A stretch of 48,825 bases of DNA from JAWVZH01 sp033722295 (lineage in GTDB: Bacteria; Bacteroidota; Bacteroidia; Chitinophagales; Saprospiraceae). The stretch is from assembly GCA_033722295.1 (NCBI GenBank), contig JAWVZH010000005.1, positions 1 to 48,825 of the forward strand, read 5' to 3'. This document shows, in pieces, positions 23,954 to 32,783 of the stretch; within the stretch, counting starts at the first letter, position 1; each line of letters starts with the position of its first letter. The notes under the pieces are model-generated. The model searched no databases and was not told the origin of the DNA. It saw only the letters and a program-made list of their open reading frames with translations. Position numbers and translations under genes: made by a program.

Positions 23954-24517
23954 TTATACGCGTTCCAGGATCATATTAATAGACCAAACGAGAGCTATGA
24001 GTGAAAGCATATGGGTCCACCAAACCAATTTTACCCGAAGCCATCTGATCGCCATATAGTTGATCACGATCAATATCGCTACAAAAAGTATCTGACCAAT
24101 TTCCACGCCAAGATTGAAATACAGCAATGGGCGCCAAAGAACTTCATCCCTTCCGATCAGGGCCCGGATAAAACCAGAAAATCCCAGCCCGTGGATCAGT
24201 CCGAAAATGAGTGTTATGAAATATCTATAAATCCGCGAACCGGTTCGAGCCAACAAATTTATTCCTGCGGTCAGGGCGATGGTCGTCGCGATTCCGATCT
24301 CTATAACCCTCGCATCGAGGTCTATCCATCCTTTTCCGGCCAGGATCAGGGTAATGCAATGCCCGACGGTGAAGGCTGTCACCAAAATTAGGATCTCTTT
24401 ATAATGGTAATAGGCATACGACGCTACCAAAGCCACTAGAAACAACATATGATCATAGCCCGCCATATCCAGGATATGGTCATAGCCCAACTGAAAGTAT
24501 GTCCAAAATTCACTCAT
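23954..24517 (-). CDS. HupE/UreJ-family membrane protein
   Basis: 187 aa with about six to seven hydrophobic helices. Family marks are the N-terminal GYDHILDMAGYDHMLFL, FTVGHCITL, and LIFGLIHGLGFSG, with His residues that may bind a metal ion. HupE/UreJ proteins are proposed nickel or cobalt permeases; members outside hydrogenase or urease operons have unproved substrates. No hydrogenase or urease gene is nearby. Followed by its DUF6702 partner. Confidence 0.85.
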   Translation of the reverse strand: MSEFWTYFQLGYDHILDMAGYDHMLFLVALVASYAYYHYKEILILVTAFTVGHCITLILAGKGWIDLDARVIEIGIATTIALTAGINLLARTGSRIYRYFITLIFGLIHGLGFSGFIRALIGRDEVLWRPLLYFNLGVEIGQILFVAILIVINYMAIRWLRVKLVWWTHMLSLIALVWSINMILERV

Positions 24518-24663
24518 AAGGTGATGAAAGAAAGAACTGGCGACCAGGGGTCTGAATCGCCAGTATATAAGCCCAACAGCTAATATAGAAGAAATGGCAT
24601 CCTCATTTTTTTAAAATGGGTGAATTGAGCCAATTGTAATATAGTGATCCTTCCGATCCCGGT

Positions 24664-25137
24664 TTAACCTCTGGTCATGTTGGTGAGGGCTGACAAGATC
24701 GCATCTTCTTTATGGATTTCTCTTGTCCAGAATTCAAATTTCATGTCATTCACATCGTCTATGACATACACGAATAAAACCGGCGTGACGTAGCGATCAT
24801 CAATCAGAAACATGAGACGTCCATTAAGCCAGCTTGAATAATAGACACGCTCCAAAGCATCAGAAGTATCTATTTCCCGGAATGAGGAAAACAGGTCATC
24901 GTCGCATCTGTAATACATTTCGTAATCACTGGTTTTGATAATACCCACGCCAGGATCGTCCTCATTGGCAAACAGGACAATTTCAGTATCGCACGGGACA
25001 CGAATATCATATCCCTCACCGATAGGTAATTGACATGATCGTATTTCAGGAGGGCTGTGATAAAGGCTGTCCGGGTCCTCATAACAAGCCACGGTCAGAA
25101 ACAAGCAGCTAAGTGCTGCAATGAATTGCGTTCTCAT
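24664..25137 (-). CDS. Hypothetical lipoprotein
   Basis: 157 aa with lipobox LTVAC (lipid Cys18) and a beta-rich Asp/Glu/Tyr-rich body. The body contains a Cys pair (RSCQLPIGEGYDIRVPC). No family recognised. It is separated from HupE by 146 bp with no clear structure. Confidence 0.65.
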   Translation of the reverse strand: MRTQFIAALSCLFLTVACYEDPDSLYHSPPEIRSCQLPIGEGYDIRVPCDTEIVLFANEDDPGVGIIKTSDYEMYYRCDDDLFSSFREIDTSDALERVYYSSWLNGRLMFLIDDRYVTPVLFVYVIDDVNDMKFEFWTREIHKEDAILSALTNMTRG

Positions 25138-25218
25138 AATAAATGTGTGTTTGTGTTACTAAATAGTGTAAATAGAACTGAAGGAATGCAAAGGATATTG
25201 TGTGGAGGGAGTATCGGA

Positions 25219-25275
25219 GGACCCTTGGAGGGTGTAGGGACCCTTGGAGGGTGTAGGGACCCTTGGAGGGTGTAG
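25219..25275. repeat. Three exact tandem copies of a 19-bp palindrome-bearing unit
   Basis: GGACCCTTGGAGGGTGTAG is repeated three times without change. Each copy contains ACCCT-TGG-AGGGT, a 5-bp hairpin with a 3-nt loop. It lies in the 244-bp gap between the lipoprotein start and the atpG stop. Three units with no spacers do not make a CRISPR. Similar palindromes occur in bacterial intergenic (REP-type) repeats. Confidence 0.85.
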
Positions 25276-25297
25276 GTGGTTTACAAATTATTTATTA

Positions 25298-25315
25298 CCA
25301 ACCAACCCACCAACC
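25298..25315 (-). other. G-rich tract able to form a two-tetrad G-quadruplex
   Basis: The minus strand reads GGTTGGTGGGTTGGTTGG, like the known two-tetrad thrombin-aptamer fold. It lies about 65 nt downstream of the atpG stop, on the transcribed strand, so it could form in the atp mRNA 3' region. Folding is inferred from sequence only. Confidence 0.4.
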
Positions 25316-25381
25316 TGATCTACCTGCAATTTGCTGTTGACAAATTCAGGTCGGGATCTCGTGCTGTGATTCGATGTCTTA

Positions 25382-26290
25382 CTACCCTTCCAGGGCAGCT
25401 GCTCCACCGACGATCTCGAGGATCTCTCCGGTAATGGCTTCCTGACGGGCTTTGTTGTAATTGATTCGCAGGTCTTTTAGAATCTCCTCGGCATTTTCGG
25501 TGGCCTTATCCATGGCCGTCATCCGCGCGCCATGTTCTGAAGCATGAGTGTCAAGGCAATATTTGAAAAACTGGGTATGCAAGATACTGGGGATCAATTC
25601 CTCGAGGAGGGCCTCCTTTTCAGGTTCAAATATGTAATCCGCGCGAAAAGCCTTCGTACCCTTGTCTTTATTGTCTTCCTTCACTTCCGATTTAGCTACC
25701 GGGAGAAACTGCTCTGAAGAAAAGTACTGAGTTGCAGCGTTCTTGAACTTTGCGTACGCCATTTCTACATGATCATATTGTCCGGCTGTGAAGGCATCCA
25801 TGATACGCTGGGCCACTTCGCTGACCTGCGGAAAATGAAGATCGTCAAACAACATGACATGATCCTCAATAAAATTAGCTTTAGGATATCTCTTCTTGAA
25901 GTAGTCCCGGCCTTTTTTGCCTATCGGCAATATATCGAGCCTGCCATCCTCGTAGTGCGGCATAAAGTCCTCTTCGAGTCTTTCAACAAGGGCTTTGTTG
26001 ACATTGGTATTGAAAGCTCCGGCCAACCCGCGATTAGAAGTGATGGGAACAAGCAAAACACGCTTCACCTCACGGAATTCGCCGTAGCTCGTTCCAGTGT
26101 CGCTTCCAAGGTTGGACATGATATTCATCAACATTCTCTGGAGTCCATCAGCATATGGCCTCAACTTAACAATGGCATCCTGGGCCTTTCTCAACTTGGC
26201 CGCTGAAACCATCTTCATCGCTTTGGTCGTCTGCTGCGTGGTTTTAACCGAGCGTATCCGCTCCCGTACTTCCTTGAGCTTACCGGACAT
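25382..26290 (-). CDS. atpG: ATP synthase F1 subunit gamma
   Basis: 302 aa, slightly longer than E. coli gamma. N-terminus KLKEVRERIRSVKTTQQTTKAMKMVSAAKLRKAQ and C-terminus ENAEEILKDLRINYNKARQEAITGEILEIVGGA are the conserved coiled-coil rotor ends. It is the central stalk that couples Fo rotation to catalysis. It starts 5 bp after atpA and is the last gene of the atpBEFHAG unit. Confidence 0.97.
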   Translation of the reverse strand: MSGKLKEVRERIRSVKTTQQTTKAMKMVSAAKLRKAQDAIVKLRPYADGLQRMLMNIMSNLGSDTGTSYGEFREVKRVLLVPITSNRGLAGAFNTNVNKALVERLEEDFMPHYEDGRLDILPIGKKGRDYFKKRYPKANFIEDHVMLFDDLHFPQVSEVAQRIMDAFTAGQYDHVEMAYAKFKNAATQYFSSEQFLPVAKSEVKEDNKDKGTKAFRADYIFEPEKEALLEELIPSILHTQFFKYCLDTHASEHGARMTAMDKATENAEEILKDLRINYNKARQEAITGEILEIVGGAAALEG

Positions 26291-26295
26291 TCAAT

Positions 26296-27900
26296 TTAGC
26301 TTTTGTAGGTAGACGATAATTCTTCAGCGAGTTCCTCAATCACTTTGGTGTCTTCTTCCTGTAATTTTCCCTGCCTGAAGTTTTCAAGTACCTGAGAATG
26401 CTTTTGTTCCAGGGTAGTCAAAAACAACTGTTCAAATTCCTTCACTTTGTCAACTGGTACGTTTTTCAGCAATCCCTTTGTACCCAGATAAATGATAGCT
26501 ACCTGCTTTTCAACAGGGACCGGTGAATACTGAGGCTGTTTCAATATCTCCACATTCCGGGTTCCTTTCGCCAGAATAGCCTGAGTAGCAGGATCCAGGT
26601 CTGAGCCAAACTTCGCAAAAGCTTCCAGCTCACGGAATTGCGCCTGATCCAATTTCAGTGTACCGGCAACCTTTTTCATCGATTTGATCTGTGCCGCTCC
26701 ACCAACACGAGATACCGAAATACCCACGTTGATCGCGGGCCTAACTCCTGCGTTAAACAGATTGGATTCCAGGAAGATCTGACCATCGGTAATCGAAATC
26801 ACGTTAGTCGGAATATATGCTGAAACGTCTCCTGCCTGAGTTTCAATGATCGGCAAGGCGGTCAGTGACCCTCCCCCTTTCACTAAAGGTTCTCCGTTCT
26901 CATCCTTGGCATTGACCAGGGTGTCGGGAAGATCATTCATTTGTCTTGCTATATCGTCATCTTCGATGACCTTTGCCGCTCTCTCCAACAAACGGCTGTG
27001 CAGGTAGAAAACATCTCCAGGATATGCCTCACGGCCTGGAGGTCTTCGCAGCAAAAGAGACACCTCACGATAGGCAACAGCCTGCTTGGAAAGGTCATCA
27101 TAGATGATCAATGCAGGGCGACCCGTGTCCCGGAAGTACTCGCCGATCGCCGCACCGGCAAACGGCGCGTAGAACTGCAAAGGTGCAGGATCAGAAGCCG
27201 AGGCTGAAACGATCACTGTGTAATCGAGCGCGCCGTTCTCTTCCAGAGTCTTAGCCACTTGAGCCACAGTAGAGGCCTTCTGGCCAGAAGCGACATATAT
27301 ACAGTAAACAGGTTCTCCCCTGTCGTAAAATTCCTTTTGATTGATGATCGTATCAATAGCGATGGCCGTCTTACCGGTCTGCCTGTCACCGATGATCAAC
27401 TCCCTCTGTCCTCTACCGATAGGGATCATCGAGTCGATCGCCTTGATACCCGTCTGAAGAGGTTCTGATACAGGTTGACGGTAGATAACACCGGGCGCCT
27501 TTCTTTCTAAAGGCATCTTGAATGTCTTTCCTTCTATGCCACCCTTTCCGTCGATAGGTTCACCAAGCGGATTCACCACTCTTCCCAGGAAGCCTTCACC
27601 AACATCAATAGAAGCGATCTTACCCGTTCTTTTAACTGATGAACCTTCTTTAATGCCATCGCCGGGTCCCATTAGAACCACACCGACATTATCCTCTTCA
27701 AGGTTCAGCACGATCGCCTGAGTACCGGTTTCAAATTCTACAAGTTCTCCGGCCTGAGCGCCGTTGAGTCCATAGATACGTGCGATACCATCTCCCACCT
27801 GGAGTACACTTCCTACTTCCTCCAGTTCGGTTTGCACATCCAACCCTGAGAGTTGTTGCTTGATTATCGCGGTTATTTCATCTGGCTTTATAGTCGACAT
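26296..27900 (-). CDS. atpA: ATP synthase F1 subunit alpha
   Basis: 534 aa, a little longer than E. coli AtpA. Walker A GDRQTGKT at 171-178, conserved VSRVGGAAQ with the arginine finger, and PVSEPLQTGIKAIDSMIPIGRGQ. It forms the alpha3beta3 head with AtpD. It starts 26 bp after atpH. Confidence 0.98.
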   Translation of the reverse strand: MSTIKPDEITAIIKQQLSGLDVQTELEEVGSVLQVGDGIARIYGLNGAQAGELVEFETGTQAIVLNLEEDNVGVVLMGPGDGIKEGSSVKRTGKIASIDVGEGFLGRVVNPLGEPIDGKGGIEGKTFKMPLERKAPGVIYRQPVSEPLQTGIKAIDSMIPIGRGQRELIIGDRQTGKTAIAIDTIINQKEFYDRGEPVYCIYVASGQKASTVAQVAKTLEENGALDYTVIVSASASDPAPLQFYAPFAGAAIGEYFRDTGRPALIIYDDLSKQAVAYREVSLLLRRPPGREAYPGDVFYLHSRLLERAAKVIEDDDIARQMNDLPDTLVNAKDENGEPLVKGGGSLTALPIIETQAGDVSAYIPTNVISITDGQIFLESNLFNAGVRPAINVGISVSRVGGAAQIKSMKKVAGTLKLDQAQFRELEAFAKFGSDLDPATQAILAKGTRNVEILKQPQYSPVPVEKQVAIIYLGTKGLLKNVPVDKVKEFEQLFLTTLEQKHSQVLENFRQGKLQEEDTKVIEELAEELSSTYKS

Positions 27901-27926
27901 ATGCTCTATGTTTCGTTTTGCAATGC

Positions 27927-28469
27927 TTAATTATTGCTGAAATTTTTCTTGAGTTCTGATATTTTGCTTCTTACGCTTTCGTCGTATTTCTGACCTTCGA
28001 ACTCCAGGATGAAACCACCCAAAAGCTCTTCGTCGATCTCGACATTAAGTTTAATGTTCTCGTGCGTCTTACCACTCTTTGACAGATTTTCTTTTATGGC
28101 AGACAATGTCTCATCATCTACAGGTTTGGCTACTGTCACATCAACCTTGGTTATCTTCTTGAGATCATCATATTGTTCAAAAAAAGCATCGGTGATCTGC
28201 GGCAAGAGCGCTTCCCGACCTTTCTGAATGATAAGTCTGAAATATTTCATGGTCAGATCTCCCAGGTGATCACTGAAAATCGCTTCAAAGATCTTGATCT
28301 TTTTATCCGCCTTTACGATCGGACTATCAAGTAGATTCACGAACTCCCTGCTCTGTAGACCGTCACGGAATACTTCCAGGTCTTGAACGACCTTGTCAAG
28401 GGCGTTCTGATCCTGTGCTAGTTCCAGGAGTGACTTTCCGTATCGATATGCAATCTTGGTTACCGACAT
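27927..28469 (-). CDS. atpH: ATP synthase F1 subunit delta (OSCP)
   Basis: 180 aa. N-terminal helical domain (VTKIAYRYGKSLLELAQ) and C-terminal LGGFILEFEGQKYDESVRSKISELKKN, the signature of delta/OSCP, which ties the peripheral stalk to the alpha subunits. It starts 2 bp after atpF. Confidence 0.95.
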   Translation of the reverse strand: MSVTKIAYRYGKSLLELAQDQNALDKVVQDLEVFRDGLQSREFVNLLDSPIVKADKKIKIFEAIFSDHLGDLTMKYFRLIIQKGREALLPQITDAFFEQYDDLKKITKVDVTVAKPVDDETLSAIKENLSKSGKTHENIKLNVEIDEELLGGFILEFEGQKYDESVRSKISELKKNFSNN

Positions 28470-28471
28470 GC

Positions 28472-28987
28472 TCAGTTGAGTTTAATATCGTCTACCATGG
28501 TCTTGATGAGCTGGTCATGGGCCTTCTTATCCGCCAGCTCTTTTTCCAGGATCCTCTCGGAGATATCAACTGCCATCCGACCGACCTGGTTCTTGACCTC
28601 GTTGAGTACGGCTTTTCTCTGATTTTCGATCTCCTGCTGAGCCGCATCTACGATCTTTTTGGCCTCCTCCTTTGCTTTATCTTTCGCCTCTTTGATGATC
28701 GCATTCTTGGTATCCTTGGCTTCTTTGAGCATTTCTGCTCTTTCCTCCCGTGCTTCTGCAAGGAGGGCTTCATTTTCAGCCTTCATTTCATTCATCTCCT
28801 CGCGGGCCTTACTGGCTTCATCAAGGGCAGTCTGTATATCATCCTCTCTTTTTTTCAAGGCATTGGCTATCGGCCTGAATGCGAATTTGCCAATGATGAA
28901 CCAGAACAGGAGAAAGATGACGGTTGTCCAGAATAACAGACCGAAATCCGGCTTTATGACTGAGAAATCTGCTAATACGAATAACAT
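28472..28987 (-). CDS. atpF: ATP synthase Fo subunit b
   Basis: 171 aa. One transmembrane helix near the N-terminus (FGLLFWTTVIFLLFWFIIGKF, about 15-35) followed by a long charged coiled coil (EDDIQTALDEASKAREEMNEM onward). Peripheral stalk subunit. Only one b-type gene is present, so the stalk is probably a homodimer. Confidence 0.96.
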   Translation of the reverse strand: MLFVLADFSVIKPDFGLLFWTTVIFLLFWFIIGKFAFRPIANALKKREDDIQTALDEASKAREEMNEMKAENEALLAEAREERAEMLKEAKDTKNAIIKEAKDKAKEEAKKIVDAAQQEIENQRKAVLNEVKNQVGRMAVDISERILEKELADKKAHDQLIKTMVDDIKLN

Positions 28988-29061
28988 CTTTCTAAGATTA
29001 TATTTTTAAAAATGGCCTGCACCGCAACCAATCGTTACGGTAGCAGGCGCTAATTCATTAA

Positions 29062-29268
29062 CTATGCTACAAGGAATGATACCACGATCGCGATCAGAGC
29101 GGCACCCTCGACGAGTGCAGCCATCAAGATCATGTTAGAACGAATATCCCCGACAGCCTCTGGCTGACGTGCGATAGCTTCCATAGCTTTGGCTCCGATG
29201 TTACCAATTCCGATACCGGCTCCGATAACGGCCAATCCCATTCCTATAGCTGCAATTGATCCTGCCAT
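29062..29268 (-). CDS. atpE: ATP synthase Fo subunit c
   Basis: 68-aa double-helix hairpin, forming the rotor ring. Gly-rich first helix (GLAVIGAGIGIGNIG), polar loop ARQPE, and ion-binding Glu54 in ALVEGAALIA. The residue after the Glu is Gly rather than the Ser/Thr of sodium-binding rings, which favours proton coupling (inference). Confidence 0.96.
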   Translation of the reverse strand: MAGSIAAIGMGLAVIGAGIGIGNIGAKAMEAIARQPEAVGDIRSNMILMAALVEGAALIAIVVSFLVA

Positions 29269-29294
29269 TTTAGATGGTTTGTTTATATGAATAA

Positions 29295-30617
29295 TTAATG
29301 ATGTTCTTCTATTGCTGCGCCGATATATGACGCGGTCAATATCGCAAATACGAAAGCCTGAATGAATGCCACCAACAATTCGATGGCCATCATGAACAAG
29401 GTCAATAAGGTAGACCCTATCGCAGCGCCATAAGCACCCGCAGGTATATCACCGGATCGACCAAACACGAAGATCAGACTGACAAATATGATGATCACCA
29501 TATGCCCTGCTGTGATGTTGGCAAAAAGACGCAGCATCAATGTAAAGGGCTTGATGAATAATCCAAGAAATTCTACCGGAGTAAGGATCGTTTTGACCCA
29601 GGCCGGCACACCAGGCATCCAGAAAATGTGCTCCCAGTAATGCTTGTTACCGTTTATGTTGGTCACTATAAAGGCTACGATCGCCAAAATAGCAGTAACT
29701 CCGAGATTACCCGTAACGTTAGATCCTCCTAAAAATGGGATCTGTCCAAACAGGTTCAAGCCAAGAATGAAAAAGAAGATGGCCATGATAAAAGGCTGAA
29801 ATTGCTCCCATCTGTGACCTAAAAATGGTTTGACGACCTCTTCCTGGATAAAAAGGAATATCGGCTCCAGGAAGGACTGAACGCCCTTGGGCGCCCTACC
29901 CTGTCGCTCTTTATATCTCCTGGCAATATGGATAAACATCCAGATCAGAAAGATTGACACCAGGATCATCGACACCACGTTCTTCGTCAATGAAAAATCA
30001 TAAAACGATGTTATACCTCCGCCGAATAATCCACCATCAGCCGTACTCTTGGCATCGAGCTTATATTTTTCTCCTCCATAGCATACATACGCGACGTTCT
30101 TCTCTTCTCCATCGACCTCCTCAGCCTTATGAATAAAGCCATCGATCTCCACAGATCCAGAAGGGAAACTTTCATCCACCACTCTTTTGATACTTCCGCC
30201 ATCAAGAACATACCTGTTGTACGCCTTATGTCCGTTTCCGTGACCGTAGGTATGGAAGTCAAACTTATTACTCATAAACACAGACCATCCGGTTTCCGGA
30301 GCATATAAAATGCAAGGCAGTGGCAGAGTGAAAGGACCTATGCTGTAGACATTGGCATCCGAAATATGATGGAATGCGGTCGCCCCCGGATCGAATTCGT
30401 CGTGATGACCATGACCACAATAGGACTCGTGCTCATGATCATGATGATCTTCATGATCGTGACCGGAGTGCGCCTCTTGTTCATACTCACCTTGCTGGTC
30501 ACCATGGTCATGACCACTGTGATCATCCTGAGCTATGGCCCAGTTGAATCCAAGAAGCAAACATATTAGCAGACTGAATCTGAAGCCCATCAAATTATCG
30601 GTTTGACCTTTTCTCAA
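29295..30617 (-). CDS. atpB: ATP synthase Fo subunit a with His-rich exported N-terminal extension
   Basis: 440 aa, against about 270 for E. coli. Residues 1-30 form a signal peptide. Residues 31-72 contain 13 His in an Asp/Glu-rich context (SGHDHEDHHDHEHES, for example). A periplasmic segment follows to about 210, then the membrane core with LMLRLFANITAGH carrying the essential Arg, and AFVFAILTASYIGAAI near the end. Bacteroidota AtpB proteins often have a long N-terminus; the His-rich run is the odd part and looks like a metal-binding or pH-buffering segment outside the membrane (inference). It heads the atpBEFHAG unit. Confidence 0.95.
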   Translation of the reverse strand: MRKGQTDNLMGFRFSLLICLLLGFNWAIAQDDHSGHDHGDQQGEYEQEAHSGHDHEDHHDHEHESYCGHGHHDEFDPGATAFHHISDANVYSIGPFTLPLPCILYAPETGWSVFMSNKFDFHTYGHGNGHKAYNRYVLDGGSIKRVVDESFPSGSVEIDGFIHKAEEVDGEEKNVAYVCYGGEKYKLDAKSTADGGLFGGGITSFYDFSLTKNVVSMILVSIFLIWMFIHIARRYKERQGRAPKGVQSFLEPIFLFIQEEVVKPFLGHRWEQFQPFIMAIFFFILGLNLFGQIPFLGGSNVTGNLGVTAILAIVAFIVTNINGNKHYWEHIFWMPGVPAWVKTILTPVEFLGLFIKPFTLMLRLFANITAGHMVIIIFVSLIFVFGRSGDIPAGAYGAAIGSTLLTLFMMAIELLVAFIQAFVFAILTASYIGAAIEEHH

Positions 30618-30625
30618 AATCGTCG

Positions 30626-30655
30626 CAAAAATAGGTATTCAGGGTTGCATACAAT
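30626..30655 (-). promoter_or_regulatory. Bacteroidota-type promoter of atpBEFHAG
   Basis: The minus strand has -7 box TATTTTTG (30626-30633, matching TAnnTTTG) and, 18 nt upstream, ATTG (30652-30655) in place of TTTG. Its position just before the atpB start at 30617 would give a near-leaderless or very short-leader mRNA unless atpB starts at a later codon. Confidence 0.5.
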
Positions 30656-30727
30656 AACCCGAAAGTATATTTTTTCCTTTATTTGTAAGCCGCTGTTTTT
30701 GAAGGTAATCCACACAAAATTTGGTAA

Positions 30728-30764
30728 ATAAAAACGGGGTTGAACAAATGTGTTGCTCAACCCC
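30728..30764 (-). terminator. Rho-independent terminator after rny
   Basis: Minus strand: a 12-bp stem GGGGTTGAGCAA / TTGTTCAACCCC (one G-U pair), loop CACAT, followed by GTTTTTATT. It begins about 30 nt after the rny stop and closes the pheT-zapA-rny unit before the atpB promoter. Confidence 0.85.
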
Positions 30765-30794
30765 CTTAATCCTGATGATTATCTTTTATATGAT

Positions 30795-32456
30795 CTATTT
30801 TGCGAAAGAAGTCGCCCGTCGCTCGCGGATCACAGTTACCTTGATCTGGCCAGGATATTGCATTTCATCCTGGATTTTCTGGCTGATCATAAAGGAAAGG
30901 TCTTCAGCGAAATCATCGGTAACCTTTTCGCTTTCAACGATCACCCTCAATTCACGACCGGCCTGCAAGGCATATGCCTTTTGCACACCATCGTAGCTCA
31001 TGGCAAGGTCCTCGAGCTCGTTAATTCGCTTGAGGTAACTCTCCAGTATCTCTCGTCTCGCTCCGGGTCTGGCTCCTGATATAGCGTCACAAGCCTGTAC
31101 GATTGGGGAAATGATATTATTCATCTCTATCTCATCATGATGGGCACCCACAGCATTGAGAACGGTGTCACTTTCATTGTGCTTCTCGCACATCTTCATA
31201 CCCAATATGGCATGCGAAAGTTCGCTCTCTTCTTCGGCCACCTTACCGACATCATGGAGTAATCCACCTCTTTTGGCCAGCTTGATCTGCTTTTTACTCA
31301 GGCCGAGTTCCGCCGCCATGATGCCACACAGTTGAGCAGTTTCGATACTGTGTTTAAGCAAATTCTGTCCATATGAAGAACGGAACCGCATCCTTCCGAC
31401 CATCCTGACAAGGTAGGGATCGAGACCATGTATATCCAGGTCGATCACTGTACGTTCTCCGATCTCCTTGATCTGATCGTTGAGCTGGCTTTTGACCTTT
31501 TCAACCACCTCTTCGATGCGTGCCGGGTGGATACGACCATCGGCAACGAGCCTTTTCAGCGCTAATCGGCATATCTCTCTTCTGACGGGATCAAAACTCG
31601 ATATTATGACGGCTTCAGGCGTGTCATCTACAACGATCTCAGCCCCTGTGGCAGCCTCCAGGGCACGGATGTTCCTGCCCTCTCGACCAATGATCTGGCC
31701 TTTGATGTCGTCATTATCCAAATTAAAGACAGATACGGAATTCTCGATCGTATATTCTGCGCACATCCTTTGAATAGTCTGAATCACGATCTTCTTGGCT
31801 TCCTTATTGGCACTGGCTTTGGCTTCATGAACCGCCGCCTTCTCGATAGCCATCGCTTCACTTTTGGCCTTGGCTTTGATGGCTTCCATCAGTTGCTCCT
31901 TGGCTTCTGATTCGGAGAGCTTGGCCAGGTTTTCAAGTGCTTTGATATTCTTTTCATTGGCCTTGTCCAATTCCTCCTGTTTTTTGGCCAGGAGACTAAG
32001 TTGACGTTCCATGTTGGACCTCAGCGTCTTCAATTCGGACTCTCTGTCCTGCAGCGACTCCAACTCAGAATTGAGCGCTTCTTTCTTTCCCTTGAGCTCA
32101 GCATCCTGTGTTTTGATCTCCATCTCCCGCTCCTTGAGCTCTATCATCCTCTCCGACTTATAGTTCTGATAATCGGATTTCAGCTTGGCAAAATGCTCTT
32201 TGGCCTCCTGTATCTTCTTCTGCTTGATCGATTCGTTCTTAGAACGTGACTGGCCGACAATTTTATCTGCTTTATTCTCGGCTTCATCAGTGATCCTCTT
32301 GGCGGTCAACCTGGCTTCTTTGATCACCAGGTCTGCCTTTTTATTTATCTCTTCTATCTTGCCCTGGTTATTTCGCCTGATCAGGAGGAATCCCACAACG
32401 AATCCCACGACCAAACCAGCCACGGCGGCTATAATAGCGGCAGTACCTAATCCCAT
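30795..32456 (-). CDS. rny: Ribonuclease Y
   Basis: 553 aa. N-terminal membrane anchor (AAIIAAVAGLVVGFVVGFLLI), long charged coiled coil (about 30-230), KH domain (DNDDIKGQIIGREGRNIRALEAATG) and HD domain with LLHDVGK (His401, Asp402). It is the membrane-bound endoribonuclease starting mRNA decay. It starts 36 bp after zapA. Confidence 0.96.
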   Translation of the reverse strand: MGLGTAAIIAAVAGLVVGFVVGFLLIRRNNQGKIEEINKKADLVIKEARLTAKRITDEAENKADKIVGQSRSKNESIKQKKIQEAKEHFAKLKSDYQNYKSERMIELKEREMEIKTQDAELKGKKEALNSELESLQDRESELKTLRSNMERQLSLLAKKQEELDKANEKNIKALENLAKLSESEAKEQLMEAIKAKAKSEAMAIEKAAVHEAKASANKEAKKIVIQTIQRMCAEYTIENSVSVFNLDNDDIKGQIIGREGRNIRALEAATGAEIVVDDTPEAVIISSFDPVRREICRLALKRLVADGRIHPARIEEVVEKVKSQLNDQIKEIGERTVIDLDIHGLDPYLVRMVGRMRFRSSYGQNLLKHSIETAQLCGIMAAELGLSKKQIKLAKRGGLLHDVGKVAEEESELSHAILGMKMCEKHNESDTVLNAVGAHHDEIEMNNIISPIVQACDAISGARPGARREILESYLKRINELEDLAMSYDGVQKAYALQAGRELRVIVESEKVTDDFAEDLSFMISQKIQDEMQYPGQIKVTVIRERRATSFAK

Positions 32457-32492
32457 ATCTTGTCAAATTATATGTTAAACAATATGGAAAGC

Positions 32493-32783
32493 TCAGTCCA
32501 TCAGTTCAGAAAGTGATCCTTCGATCTCAGTCAAACGGTTGATGGCCTGCTGTTCAGAGTGGGAATTACGAATCTTGTCCAGTTCGTTAAAGGTGGTCAA
32601 TAACGCCATTGAGAGGTGATCCTGGGTGTCTTTGTCGGTGTATCGTACCTTAAAGTCGGAGATCTTCTTGTTCAACTCTTTCACTAAGCGAGTGACTCGC
32701 TCTCTTTCATCCGAATTTATGATCAATGGATAGCTTCTTCCGGCTATCACTACATTCATTTTTACGGTCTCCTTAGATCCCAT
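32493..32783 (-). CDS. zapA: Cell division protein ZapA
   Basis: 96 aa with the ZapA fold: VNVVIAGRSYPLIINSDERERV-type N-terminus, LVKELNKKISDFK and a C-terminal helix. It binds FtsZ and bundles protofilaments at the division site. It overlaps the upstream coiled-coil gene by 11 nt. Confidence 0.88.
   Translation of the reverse strand: MGSKETVKMNVVIAGRSYPLIINSDERERVTRLVKELNKKISDFKVRYTDKDTQDHLSMALLTTFNELDKIRNSHSEQQAINRLTEIEGSLSELMD

Noticed and set aside
25219..25275. CRISPR array
   Set aside because: The units are directly adjacent without spacers, only three in number, and no cas gene is present.
30338..30569. Met/Ile/Val-rich frames on both strands across the atpB start region
   Set aside because: They are other-frame readings of the His/Asp-rich codons of AtpB (CAT/GAT) and show no family features.
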